A stretch of DNA of 28,960 nucleotides from IMG/VR virus record IMGVR_UViG_3300032093_000631, positions 1 through 28,960 of that record; one strand, 5' to 3'. The notes beneath the pieces are model-generated. The model did not search any database. It saw only the letters and a list, made by a program, of their open reading frames with translations, and was not told the origin of the DNA. Origin of the DNA: a virus. Shown piece after piece: positions 6,242 through 13,108 of this stretch; position 1 is the stretch's first letter; every line of letters starts with the position of its first letter. The translations under genes and the position numbers were made by a program.

Positions 6242-7510
6242 TCAAGATAGAAAATCTCGCTTGAAGTGGAACAAGGTGTAGTCCTTCTTGTCTTGTACAC
6301 GCTCGTATATCTTCTGCTCAATGCCACCTTCTGCCATAATCCAGTACACCATCGCCGGCCGCTCACGGTCTTTGCTCTGGAGCCTCGCCCGTGACTGGAA
6401 GTAACTGACTGCACTGAAGTCAATGTTCATCATGATGATGCAATCAGCCGATGATAAGTTCACCCCTTCCCTTCCGCTTTGGATCTGCGAGATATACACG
6501 CGGTCGGCTCCTGACTCGTTGAACTCATCAGAGTCCTTCGTGATGCGCTGACCAAAAGCAAGGTAGAGCATGTGCTCCTCGGCCTTAAATTTGTAGAAGA
6601 TGGCGATCTTCTGCCCTTTGAAGTTGTCACGAATGAACTCTGCTTTTGTGACATCAAATACCTGCGCTTTCGTCTCTCCTTCAGTCATGTCATCGGCCTC
6701 GTCAATGATGACCGTGCCTGAATACATCTGATGCGCCTTCTGTTGCAATTTAGCGGCAGTATCTGCGACGACCATACCTTGACTTGTCTTGAGCAGATTG
6801 TCCCGTAATAGCCGCCGTATTGCGTCATAAGTGGCATCCTTCATCTTCACCTCCATGCGCACCTCCTCGATGCTCTGCACGAACCCTGCCTCCTCTTGCG
6901 TGAACGAGATCATGAGGTGCTTCATGTCCGAATCAATGCGCCCCCGGTCAGCATGCGAGTAGTCATTCAGCTCACGGTTGTACACATACTTTTTCTTCAC
7001 CGTGACATAGTCCTTCGCCCATTCGTAAAAGTTCCGGTACTGCTTCCAAGGTGAATGCTCTGATATGTACATCTGCATGTACATCTGTGAGTGCGACTCC
7101 GGTGTGGGAGTGCCGGAGAGCAGGATCAGCAGCTTCGTGCCGACTATCTGCTTGAGTTGCTGGGTGCGCAGTGATGGCTTTGGGAACGCTCCCAAGCAAT
7201 GGGCCTCGTCACATATCACAAGGTCATATCCTGCAATGTCATCGGCTGACAATTTATGCAGTGCCTCGTAATTCAGGAGGTCAAGCTCAAAGGTGAACTT
7301 GCGCGACTCATAATCCTTCTCGATGCTCGACATTGCTTTCTTCTTGGTAACGAACAGCACCGAGGTCGCTCCAGCCTTCTCGGCAATGTTCAGCGAAGTC
7401 AATGTCTTGCCCGTCCGCACCTCCATCGCAAGGTAGAGGATGGAATGAGAGAGGAGGATGTCAGTCCCCCTCTCTATTATGTCAAGCTGATAGCCTCGTA
7501 ACTGCATCAT
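6242..7510 (-). CDS. SF2 helicase, Snf2/DEAH-like
   Basis: The 422-aa protein has ordered SF2 motifs: Q-like LRGYQLDII at 4-12, motif I EVRTGKT at about 30-36, motif II DEAH at 101-104, motif III SGTPT at 132-136, motif V SGREGVNLSSAD around 355-366 and motif VI QSRARLQSKDR around 378-388. The layout matches compact phage Snf2-type ATPases, which remodel protein-DNA complexes or help replication and recombination. The start could be either of two adjacent ATGs (7510, 7507); both overlap the previous gene by less than 30 bases. It is the longest complete gene of the early module. The 57 bases after its stop hold no gene. Confidence 0.92.
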   Translation of the reverse strand: MMQLRGYQLDIIERGTDILLSHSILYLAMEVRTGKTLTSLNIAEKAGATSVLFVTKKKAMSSIEKDYESRKFTFELDLLNYEALHKLSADDIAGYDLVICDEAHCLGAFPKPSLRTQQLKQIVGTKLLILLSGTPTPESHSQMYMQMYISEHSPWKQYRNFYEWAKDYVTVKKKYVYNRELNDYSHADRGRIDSDMKHLMISFTQEEAGFVQSIEEVRMEVKMKDATYDAIRRLLRDNLLKTSQGMVVADTAAKLQQKAHQMYSGTVIIDEADDMTEGETKAQVFDVTKAEFIRDNFKGQKIAIFYKFKAEEHMLYLAFGQRITKDSDEFNESGADRVYISQIQSGREGVNLSSADCIIMMNIDFSAVSYFQSRARLQSKDRERPAMVYWIMAEGGIEQKIYERVQDKKDYTLFHFKRDFLS

Positions 7511-7991
7511 AACCGGCTTTGTTTGCGTGGTTGAGTATGGCGGTCAGTGCTTCTGCTTCGGTCTTGGTGTCGCATATTTTTATCGCACTATGAATCTCAT
7601 AATCATGCCCCTCATCATTGGTGCCGATGTAGCACATGCTCACAACATAATCATCCCGGAACTCTTTATGAATGAAGATGAACTCTTCAGGCATCGTACC
7701 TAAATCATCAAGATCAGCTGTGATCGCTTTGATGATATCATGCGGCATCCAGATGTATTCCATAAGCGTCACGCAAAACATCATCATGTAAGTGCCGAAC
7801 TCAATTTTGTGTTCATTGCCACTTTTTGAGCCTGAAAGCTTTATGATTTCATTGGAAGCACGAGTTATGACATGATGCCTCTCCCACATCTCTTCTGACA
7901 GCCACATGGCGTTGACAATGTGCTCATCATTTTGCTTTACGTCAAGGCTTTCGCGCCATGCTTCGATCTGCTCAAGTTGCTCTTGTGTCAT
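7482..7991 (-). CDS. Hypothetical protein, 169 aa
   Basis: I do not recognise this acidic protein. Helical N-terminal half with a hydrophobic patch (TYMMMFCVTLMEYIWM, about 68-83) that is not clearly a membrane span, and an alternating strand/helix C-terminal half. It starts in an ATGA overlap with the preceding paralogue gene and its end overlaps the helicase start by about 29 bases, so it is embedded in the operon between single-gene duplicates and a helicase. No motif points to a function. Confidence 0.75.
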   Translation of the reverse strand: MTQEQLEQIEAWRESLDVKQNDEHIVNAMWLSEEMWERHHVITRASNEIIKLSGSKSGNEHKIEFGTYMMMFCVTLMEYIWMPHDIIKAITADLDDLGTMPEEFIFIHKEFRDDYVVSMCYIGTNDEGHDYEIHSAIKICDTKTEAEALTAILNHANKAGYDAVTRLSA

Positions 7992-8380
7992 TTTTGCGTG
8001 CTTTTGATGGTGATCAGTGCAGTTGCTTCAATTTTGCCGTATGTGACCGTCTCACCGATGCCAAGGTTCATGCCTTTGTCAAAGCACTCAACCGACTTCA
8101 TGATCTCTGCCACCATTGCGGAAGAGTTGAAGATGAAGTTGCTCTTATCAGATGACTGCCGCAAAGCAAAGCCATCCTTGTGCCCGAACTGGACAAACCA
8201 ATCACCAGGCTCTTGCTCTGATTGAAGGAACCTGACCCGGATGCCTTCAACCAATGAGAAGTGCGCAGCAGCACCCTTGTTGAAATTTACCGTGCCGCTC
8301 TTGCGTGCAATCCGGATCATCGGCTTCGAGCTTCTTACTCCTGACTTGACATTTGTCGTGTCGTAGATCTTAAATTTCAT
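7988..8380 (-). CDS. Hypothetical protein, 130 aa, paralogue of the next upstream gene
   Basis: The start is ATG 8380, directly after an (AC)n leader; an in-frame extension to 8434 lies over the neighbouring gene. The protein is beta-rich and aligns along most of its length with the product of 8392-8781: both have a strand-rich N-terminus, a W-x-(V/I)-(Q/S) strand after a charged turn, an NGF/DGF-x-L element and a closing phage-unknown region with a (V/I)-x-(E/S)-I-x-(K/N)-S helix. The family is unknown to me. A DNA-binding or host-takeover role is possible but not shown. Confidence 0.75.
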   Translation of the reverse strand: MKFKIYDTTNVKSGVRSSKPMIRIARKSGTVNFNKGAAAHFSLVEGIRVRFLQSEQEPGDWFVQFGHKDGFALRQSSDKSNFIFNSSAMVAEIMKSVECFDKGMNLGIGETVTYGKIEATALITIKSTQK

Positions 8381-8393
8381 TGTGTGTGTGTTT
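8381..8393 (-). promoter_or_regulatory. (AC)n translation leader
   Basis: The minus strand reads AAACACACACACA directly before ATG 8380, overlapping the stop codon of the upstream paralogue. No Shine-Dalgarno sequence is present. Confidence 0.5.
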
Positions 8394-8781
8394 ACTTGTT
8401 TTTGATTTGTGATGTGTCGAGCTTGAAAACCCATTTGTCTTCAACGCGCCTCTTCCGTAGGACGTAAGCACGTGCCATCCCGCCCTCATAAAATAGGCTG
8501 TTGAAGATCGAGATGATAAGATCCTTCCGCGTAAATACCAGTGTATTTGACCCGGTGTGCTTTGATAGTTTGAACCCATTGGCATGCACCGGAGATATGT
8601 ACCACTCCATTGACCCATCTATCTCTTTGCAGTAGAACTCCACCATATCGCCCACGTTCAGCCCCATGAACTTTCGGGCGATGCCGTTGATGGCAATCTT
8701 GCCCGGCTTCAGGTAGAACGTGATGAATGGCTGACCCTGGTACACGAACTTGGGACATGTCGCATCATTGAACGCCTGCAT
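8392..8781 (-). CDS. Hypothetical protein, 129 aa, paralogue of the next downstream gene
   Basis: Beta-rich protein with no known family. It shares with the 130-aa neighbour a P-F/M-I-T/R start, the M-V-E-F / I-R-V-R-F strand, the M-E-W-Y-I-S / D-W-F-V-Q-F strand, H-A-N-G-F-K-L / H-K-D-G-F-A-L, and T-L-V-F / N-F-I-F followed by a helix, so the two arose by tandem duplication. The start at ATG 8781 overlaps the RecB-like gene by 17 bases. No signal peptide, cysteines at 9 and about 51 only. Confidence 0.75.
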   Translation of the reverse strand: MQAFNDATCPKFVYQGQPFITFYLKPGKIAINGIARKFMGLNVGDMVEFYCKEIDGSMEWYISPVHANGFKLSKHTGSNTLVFTRKDLIISIFNSLFYEGGMARAYVLRKRRVEDKWVFKLDTSQIKNK

Positions 8782-9529
8782 CGGATGGCTTTTTATGCGT
8801 CAATGTGTAGGATACCTGGCGTGGCTTCGCGTCCTTGTTCTGCGCTTCCCAGAGCTGTTTTGTGACCTTGAAGAGATCATAGTCAGCGATGTTGTCCTCA
8901 ATGTCCTTCTTAAGCAGTTGCCATCCAATGCCCTGCACGGCACCCTTCGTGCCCAGCGTACGGGTCTTGGCATTGAGGTGAAGGATCGCCACCTGATCAA
9001 TCCGGTAAGAGGTCAGGACATGCACCAGAGCGGCATAAGCAGCAAGCTGAAGCCAATAGGAGTCGTGAATGTTGTTGCTGGTCTTAATGTCGATCAGCGT
9101 CAGCTTCCCATCAAGCCAGGCCAAGCGGTCAATAGTGCCGGCGAAGCCCAGCGCAGGGCTGACAAAGTTCTGCTCGTTCATGTAGTAGTCAGGCTTGAAC
9201 CTTGTGACGAAGTCAACATAACGCTCGAACATCGACCACTCGCTCATCTTGAACTGAAGATTGCCGTCCATGTTCAGCAGGCTGACCTCTTCGCCATTGT
9301 CGTATCGCTCCGTCAGGTCATGCACGACCGACCCGCGCCGCCCGGCTTCGTCCCGGATGGTGTCGGCATCTGTGCCGACCTCCTTGATCCACTTGAAGTA
9401 GGCGGCGTCCTTCGGGTACGCTTCAAGGATCGTGGTGACGGAGGGATAAAAGTTTCCCTCCGCGTAATAAAAGCGAGCATCCAGCATAGTGAGCTGACGC
9501 GCCTGCATGTCGATGATAAACTTGCTCAT
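8765..9529 (-). CDS. PD-(D/E)XK nuclease, RecB/Cas4-like
   Basis: This 254-aa protein has RecB-type nuclease motifs in order: RRGSVVHDL with the metal-site His near 70, GFAGTIDRLAW with Asp near 134, LTLIDIKTS with the D-x-K catalytic pair at 147-149, and YWLQLAAYAAL with the QxxxY motif near 161-165. Such enzymes resect DNA ends and in phages often work with an annealing protein and SSB. The adjacent upstream gene encodes an SSB-like protein, supporting a recombination or replication role; no annealase is recognisable nearby. The start follows an (AC)n leader. Confidence 0.88.
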   Translation of the reverse strand: MSKFIIDMQARQLTMLDARFYYAEGNFYPSVTTILEAYPKDAAYFKWIKEVGTDADTIRDEAGRRGSVVHDLTERYDNGEEVSLLNMDGNLQFKMSEWSMFERYVDFVTRFKPDYYMNEQNFVSPALGFAGTIDRLAWLDGKLTLIDIKTSNNIHDSYWLQLAAYAALVHVLTSYRIDQVAILHLNAKTRTLGTKGAVQGIGWQLLKKDIEDNIADYDLFKVTKQLWEAQNKDAKPRQVSYTLTHKKPSDAGVQ

Positions 9530-9541
9530 TGTGTGTGTGTT
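9530..9541 (-). promoter_or_regulatory. (AC)n translation leader
   Basis: The minus strand reads AACACACACACA directly before ATG 9529. It lies in the 23-base gap after the SSB-like gene. Confidence 0.5.
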
Positions 9542-9552
9542 GATTGGTTTAA

Positions 9553-10137
9553 TTAAAATGGAACATCTTCATCTTCCTGCGCATTTGCAATGTCACCACC
9601 GCCGAGCTTTGGCGTGATGTGCTCGCTGACATAAGCCTCCAGGAACTCCATCATATCACTGTCATCCCACTGCTCCACGCCCTTGATCTTGATCTTCTTC
9701 AGGCTGGGCATGTCTCCAGGATTGTCCTTTGTCCAAAACCACCGGAGGGCCTTGTCATCTTGAACCAGGAAGAGCTTGCTCCGCTTCTTGTCACCATCGA
9801 TCTCAACGGCCGGCCGGATCTTGATCGGCTTGCGCAGGTCGGCATTGGGGATGGACTTCAAGAAGCAGTTGGCATTGCCGCCGCTGTACTGGAACTGAAG
9901 GATGTAAGAGTCAGAGCCATCCTGAATGTTGACGCACCAGAACTTGCCGAAGTCTGTGTCTCTGACCTTGATGGCGGTGATCATGCCCTCAACGAAGTCA
10001 TAAGACTCCTCATGCACGGTGTTGCCCAGCTTGTTGGTGCGTGCCTTGCTCTGCGCCGTTGGTTCCTTGAACCGGCGCACGATCTTGCCGTCACTGACCG
10101 ACAAGTAAATTGCTGAATTTGAATTTCCGAGTGCCAT
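9553..10137 (-). CDS. Single-stranded DNA-binding-like protein with acidic tail
   Basis: The 194-aa protein is beta-rich and ends in QEDEDVPF, the acidic, Phe-terminated tail by which SSB proteins recruit partners (compare the DDDIPF end of bacterial SSB). The body contains a basic N-terminal segment and several aromatic strands (FGKFWCVNI, SYILQFQYSG, LRWFWTKD) fitting an OB-like ssDNA-binding fold, though sequence similarity to classic SSB is not obvious. It lies directly upstream of the RecB-like nuclease. I am confident of the tail and moderately of the function. The start follows AAAACACAA, a weaker version of the AC leader. Confidence 0.75.
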   Translation of the reverse strand: MALGNSNSAIYLSVSDGKIVRRFKEPTAQSKARTNKLGNTVHEESYDFVEGMITAIKVRDTDFGKFWCVNIQDGSDSYILQFQYSGGNANCFLKSIPNADLRKPIKIRPAVEIDGDKKRSKLFLVQDDKALRWFWTKDNPGDMPSLKKIKIKGVEQWDDSDMMEFLEAYVSEHITPKLGGGDIANAQEDEDVPF

Positions 10138-10158
10138 TTGTGTTTTGTTTTATTGGCG

Positions 10159-10470
10159 TTAATTAATAGAGAATTGGTTATAGATGATGCGATACTCAAG
10201 GCTTTCGGTCATGGTCTTGACAAAGTAATCGACCCGATCCTTGCGCATGATACCAGTCCACCGCTCCTTGAATGCAGCGATGACCTTCTGTCCGTCCTTG
10301 TAGGTTGCTACTTTCAGCGTGTCCTGGCAGTCAAGGTAGTCGGCTACGAACTCGTCCTCAAGGGTGAAGGCATCCATCCGCGCCTTGTACTCGCGGCGGT
10401 ACTCAATGGCGGCATAAGTGGCGAACATGAACATGAGCAGAGCAAATACGGCAACAATCGCTGTGATCAT
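10159..10470 (-). CDS. Small protein with N-terminal membrane anchor, 103 aa
   Basis: Residues 2-22 (ITAIVAVFALLMFMFATYAAI) form one membrane segment, followed by a basic RREYKAR stop-transfer-like stretch and a soluble helical C-terminal part. It has no known family. It starts in an ATGA overlap with the HTH gene upstream. An inner-membrane protein among replication genes could affect the host membrane or exclude other phages, but nothing in the sequence shows which. Confidence 0.7.
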   Translation of the reverse strand: MITAIVAVFALLMFMFATYAAIEYRREYKARMDAFTLEDEFVADYLDCQDTLKVATYKDGQKVIAAFKERWTGIMRKDRVDYFVKTMTESLEYRIIYNQFSIN

Positions 10471-10685
10471 AAAGATTTAATTTGTTGGTGAATGTATTGG
10501 AGATTTTTAGACCGTTCAATGTAGAACTGGCTGATGGTGTTGAACAGCTCCTCCCGGCATTTGCCGGTGTAGAACGTGTGGTAGATGAGCTGCTTTGAGC
10601 AGTGGGCAAGTTCGGCGAGTTTTTTGACATCGCCCGGCTCGCGCAGGACGTTCCATTCGTCAATGATTTCCTTCTTCAGTTGCAT
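10467..10685 (-). CDS. Small helix-turn-helix protein, 72 aa
   Basis: The segment VKKLAELAHCSKQLIYHTF, about residues 20-38, reads as a helix-turn-helix: a helix, a CSKQ turn and a recognition helix, followed by a FYTGKCREEL stretch. That suggests a small DNA-binding regulator. It overlaps the preceding gene by 26 bases and is coupled (ATGA) to the membrane-anchored protein that follows. Being near the promoter-proximal end of the early operon fits a regulator. The target is unknown, and other small HTH folds cannot be excluded. Confidence 0.65.
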   Translation of the reverse strand: MQLKKEIIDEWNVLREPGDVKKLAELAHCSKQLIYHTFYTGKCREELFNTISQFYIERSKNLQYIHQQIKSL

Positions 10686-10977
10686 TCAGATTGTTTTTAG
10701 AGTATTTTGTATCATCGTAGGTCACGAAAACGTTGTCGGTGCAATAATAGTCGCGGTAGAGGAAGTCGATAAGCTTGAGCCTCATCTCATCAGCCTTCCA
10801 CCAGTGGAGGTTCATGATGGAGCGCATGATGAGCGACCTGGCTTCTGCTTCGGTTTCAAATAACTGGTAGTACATGATGTAAGGGCCGGCTTCTTGCCGG
10901 ATGCCATCCGGCACAAAAGACTTGGCTTCTGACTCTGGGACATCTTTGCTCCGTGTGCGTGCAATTACTCTGTGCAT
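10660..10977 (-). CDS. Hypothetical protein, 105 aa
   Basis: I do not recognise this protein. It is soluble, with a basic start, an aromatic-rich middle (GPYIMYYQLF, then HWWKADEM) and no signal peptide. It is the second gene after the early promoter, is preceded by an (AC)n leader, and overlaps the HTH gene by 26 bases. Codon use and packing support it as a real gene. Confidence 0.7.
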   Translation of the reverse strand: MHRVIARTRSKDVPESEAKSFVPDGIRQEAGPYIMYYQLFETEAEARSLIMRSIMNLHWWKADEMRLKLIDFLYRDYYCTDNVFVTYDDTKYSKNNLNATEEGNH

Positions 10978-10990
10978 TGTGTGTGTGTTT
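10978..10990 (-). promoter_or_regulatory. (AC)n translation leader
   Basis: The minus strand reads AAACACACACACA immediately before ATG 10977. Confidence 0.5.
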
Positions 10991-11001
10991 ATTGGTTAAG
11001 A

Positions 11002-11250
11002 TTATGCAGTAAAAGTGATTGACCATCCATTCATCGCCGCGATGTAGTCAGCCAGGTCGCGCTTGACCTGACCGAAGTATGACGGCTCAAGATTATGACG
11101 GTCATTGAACTCATCGAAGTCGCGTGCATTGTTGTTGACAGCGGTCAGTAGGATGTCGCCGGCATAGAGTGTCCATTGGTAAGTGCCGTAAGAGATGCGG
11201 CTAACGATGATGTCAATGTGACTGGTCGTGGTTGTGATGTGCTGATTCAT
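11002..11250 (-). CDS. Hypothetical protein, 82 aa, first gene of the early operon
   Basis: From ATG 11250 the protein has 82 residues; the frame is open up to 11304 but that part crosses the promoter. It is a small soluble protein with an aromatic strand (YGTYQWTLYAG), a DFDEFNDRHNL stretch and no known domain. As first gene behind the proposed promoter it should be expressed early and strongly. The leader AAAACACACGCC is a weaker AC-type leader. Confidence 0.7.
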   Translation of the reverse strand: MNQHITTTTSHIDIIVSRISYGTYQWTLYAGDILLTAVNNNARDFDEFNDRHNLEPSYFGQVKRDLADYIAAMNGWSITFTA

Positions 11251-11282
11251 GGCGTGTGTTTTATTGCGTTTGTTTGATGAAT

Positions 11283-11315
11283 CAAAAGTACACCATTCTT
11301 CCAATATCTTCCAAA
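11283..11315 (-). promoter_or_regulatory. Predicted Bacteroidota-type promoter of the early operon
   Basis: The minus strand has TTTG (11312-11315) and, after 21 bp, TACTTTTG (11283-11290), which matches the TAnnTTTG -7 box exactly. The family consensus is TTTG or TTG about 17-23 bp before TAnnTTTG. Transcription would start near 11279, leaving a leader of about 29 nt before ATG 11250. The location between a terminator and the first gene of the block supports it. Confidence 0.6.
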
Positions 11316-11365
11316 TATTTCTCCAACTATTTTACAAATATTTTTCAGGTACTTAAAATAGTGTA

Positions 11366-11389
11366 GCCCCACCATAGACATGGCAGGGC
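11366..11389 (-). terminator. Hairpin closing the late operon
   Basis: In leftward RNA GCCCTGCCAT/ATGGTGGGGC forms a 10-bp stem with loop GTCT; two pairs are G-U. On the opposite strand the same positions are C-A mismatches, so the element is built for leftward transcription. The T-stretch TATTTTAAG begins about 4 bases later, so it is a moderate terminator. It lies 25 bases after the spanin stop. The 110 bases from 11304 to 11413 hold only this hairpin and the promoter. Confidence 0.55.
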
Positions 11390-11413
11390 GAACACACACA
11401 CAAAAGCACTATG

Positions 11414-11869
11414 TCAGCGGGAGAAAAGACGGATAGACACGGCGGTCACAAGACACGCCGATAAGATGATCACGGCCACCAGAAGGCCCTTGGAGTTGCG
11501 CTTCTTGGCATCCAGCTCACCGGATGTGCGGTCAAGTTGACGCTTCAGGAGCAGGGCACCAGCATCGTCTACCAAGACTCGATACATCGTGTCGGTCTTC
11601 ATGATGGTCTTCACGATGTCCTGGTACCTGACCTTGCGAATGTACACGGTGTCCTTGATCCGGATGGTGTCAACGTAGATATTTTCGTTGACAATCGTAT
11701 CATATCGGATACGCTCCACGCCCGGCAGGTACACCGTGTCGCTTCTGGGAGGATTCCGGGCAACATAGTCGGCGATGGCCGCGTCAATGGCCTCTTTCTT
11801 TTTAAGGGACTTTTGAACGGTGTTGCACGCAAATAGTCCAAAAATGGCGATAATTGTAAGATATCGCAT
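11414..11869 (-). CDS. Unimolecular spanin candidate (lipoprotein plus C-terminal TM)
   Basis: The 151-aa protein has a lipoprotein signal (MRYLTIIAIFGLFAC, lipobox Cys 15), a ~105-residue periplasmic part rich in alternating beta strands (DTVYL, YDTIV, YVDTIRIKDTVYI, TMYRVLV), and one membrane segment at about 127-147 followed by a basic end (RLFSR). An outer-membrane lipid anchor and an inner-membrane C-terminal helix in one chain is the topology of u-spanins such as T1 gp11, which fuse the membranes at the end of lysis. Length also fits. It directly follows the holin-like gene, one base apart, and precedes the late terminator. Function is inferred from topology and context. Confidence 0.75.
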   Translation of the reverse strand: MRYLTIIAIFGLFACNTVQKSLKKKEAIDAAIADYVARNPPRSDTVYLPGVERIRYDTIVNENIYVDTIRIKDTVYIRKVRYQDIVKTIMKTDTMYRVLVDDAGALLLKRQLDRTSGELDAKKRNSKGLLVAVIILSACLVTAVSIRLFSR

Positions 11870-11870
11870 C

Positions 11871-12044
11871 TTACTGCTTTACACTTCCGCCGGTCACGTT
11901 GTTATCCTTGGCGGCGATCAAGCCCAGGGCCGTGAGGACGGAGGTGATCGACAAGCCTTGTTCTTCTGTCAGCCATCCGAAGTAGGTGGCGGCGGCCAGC
12001 AGTGCGACAAGCACACCGGCGGCAGTTGTTTTCCAGTTCTTCAT
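11871..12044 (-). CDS. Small holin-like phage membrane protein, 57 aa
   Basis: The product has an N-terminal MKNWKTTAAG, a hydrophobic stretch VLVALLAAATYFGWL (11-25), a TEEQG turn, a second hydrophobic stretch LSITSVLTALGLIAAK and an AKDNNVTGG end. This is a recurring type of short phage protein usually listed as putative holin. Two membrane segments and position between a coiled-coil membrane protein and the spanin support a lysis role. The gene stops one base before the spanin start. Confidence 0.75.
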   Translation of the reverse strand: MKNWKTTAAGVLVALLAAATYFGWLTEEQGLSITSVLTALGLIAAKDNNVTGGSVKQ

Positions 12045-12060
12045 TGTTTTTTATTTATGA

Positions 12061-12267
12061 TTAACGATCTGCTTTGTCTTTCAATTCAAGCCGGATTTCA
12101 TTCACAAGCTCCATGATCCGATCGAGCTTGTCGTTCATCTTCTGGTCGGTAGTCTCAAGAGACTTGACACGAATGTCAAGTTCCTTTAGCTTCATCTCCA
12201 TCCGCATGTAGATGCCCAGAACGGATGCCACTGAACCCACTGCCCATACTATCATCTCAAAGGTCAT
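12061..12267 (-). CDS. Membrane-anchored coiled-coil protein, 68 aa (possible holin or holin partner)
   Basis: Residues 2-22 form a hydrophobic segment (FEMIVWAVGSVASVLGIYM), followed by a charged coiled coil with heptad hydrophobics (LKELDIRVKSLETTDQ, then LDRIMELVNEIRLEL). XhlA-like haemolysins have a similar make-up with reversed order. I chose ATG 12267, giving a TGATG overlap with the preceding stop; GTG 12270 is an alternative. Placed in front of the holin-like and spanin genes, it belongs to the lysis cassette. Confidence 0.7.
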   Translation of the reverse strand: MTFEMIVWAVGSVASVLGIYMRMEMKLKELDIRVKSLETTDQKMNDKLDRIMELVNEIRLELKDKADR

Positions 12268-12776
12268 CACGCTATTTTATTGACGGTTAAAATTATGGAT
12301 GGGATGGCCGGTCGAGATGGCGATGAAGCAGCGGCGATGTAGTTGATGAAAACCGATGTGTCAATGGAGTGCCAGCATATTTCAAAGTAATCGCCGGCGG
12401 CAGCGTTCACAAACCAATTCCATGCGGCAACATGCTTACCGGCATTGCCGGTCAGTGTGGTCTCCGTGTTGCTGTTCGCAATATTGCTGCCGTTCTTTTG
12501 TAGCCATATCTGAACGGTGTCATCTCCGCTGTCAGTCTTGTCGAGTTGTGCGGAGAATTGGATATTGTACACCCCGGCATTGGCCATCGTGATGCGGGAG
12601 TTGCTGACGATGCTCACGCCATTCGACAAGTCGGTGGTGTTGTAGGTCATCTTGTTGGCCGATGTCGCTCCGGCATTGGTTTGATCCACGGTCGAGTAGA
12701 ACGAACCATAGTATTCCTGCTGCCCGATTTGCACACCGATCGAGGTGCCGGTCACCGTTACATTTACATCGCTCAT
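12267..12776 (-). CDS. Jelly-roll (C1q/TNF-like) phage tail or receptor-binding protein
   Basis: The 169-aa product is all-beta. Its centre, with VSIVSNSRITMANAGVYNI followed by a QFSAQL strand, TVQIWLQKNGSNIANSNT, and a late AAGDYFEICWHS strand, is the pattern of C1q/TNF-like trimeric head domains common at the tips of phage fibres. It probably forms part of the host-binding apparatus. It follows the baseplate-like gene by an ATGA overlap. The N-terminal SDVNVTVTGTSIGVQIGQQ may be a short attachment strand. Confidence 0.75.
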   Translation of the reverse strand: MSDVNVTVTGTSIGVQIGQQEYYGSFYSTVDQTNAGATSANKMTYNTTDLSNGVSIVSNSRITMANAGVYNIQFSAQLDKTDSGDDTVQIWLQKNGSNIANSNTETTLTGNAGKHVAAWNWFVNAAAGDYFEICWHSIDTSVFINYIAAASSPSRPAIPSIILTVNKIA

Positions 12777-13108
12777 AAGGTAATATCTTCAGTTACGATA
12801 AAAGCACCGCGCACATAAGTCACCACTACACCGCTGGCAAAGGTTGCCTGAAGGTCGTATTGATACGCGCAACCATCCAAAGCGACAACCTTGCTGACGG
12901 TCACCACGTTGTTATTCGTGCCACCTACCGTCAGGCCGTCACCTTCACTGAAAGTCATCTTCAGGTCACCGTCTGGATGCGTGCGTACCTGCATGAGCAT
13001 CGTGGCAGTTGACAAGTCGATGGGCACGTTGCTGCCATCTGTCAGCGTGAAGGTGAGCTGCAATGTGTCATTGCGGTAGGCTCTTATGGTGTAGTTGCCA
13101 GGTGTCAT
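12773..13108 (-). CDS. Beta-rich tail/baseplate protein, 111 aa
   Basis: The layout (NDTLQLTFTLTDGSNVPIDL, then MLMQVRTHPDG, and a YQYDLQATFASG strand near the end) resembles the N-terminal domain of BppU-type baseplate upper proteins, a small Ig-like fold used to attach receptor-binding units. Length covers only that domain. It lies between a hypothetical tail gene and the jelly-roll protein, and overlaps both (ATGA). Confidence 0.7.
   Translation of the reverse strand: MTPGNYTIRAYRNDTLQLTFTLTDGSNVPIDLSTATMLMQVRTHPDGDLKMTFSEGDGLTVGGTNNNVVTVSKVVALDGCAYQYDLQATFASGVVVTYVRGAFIVTEDITL

Noticed and set aside
8750-9556. Long plus-strand ORF of 268 codons
   Set aside because: It is the mirror of the RecB-like nuclease gene; the minus-strand product has all family motifs and the plus-strand product has none.
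11391-11463. Plus-strand (AC)6 run followed by a 17-codon ORF from ATG 11411
   Set aside because: It looks like the AC leaders but in the opposite direction; the ORF is tiny and lies antisense to the spanin 3' end. I see no rightward promoter.
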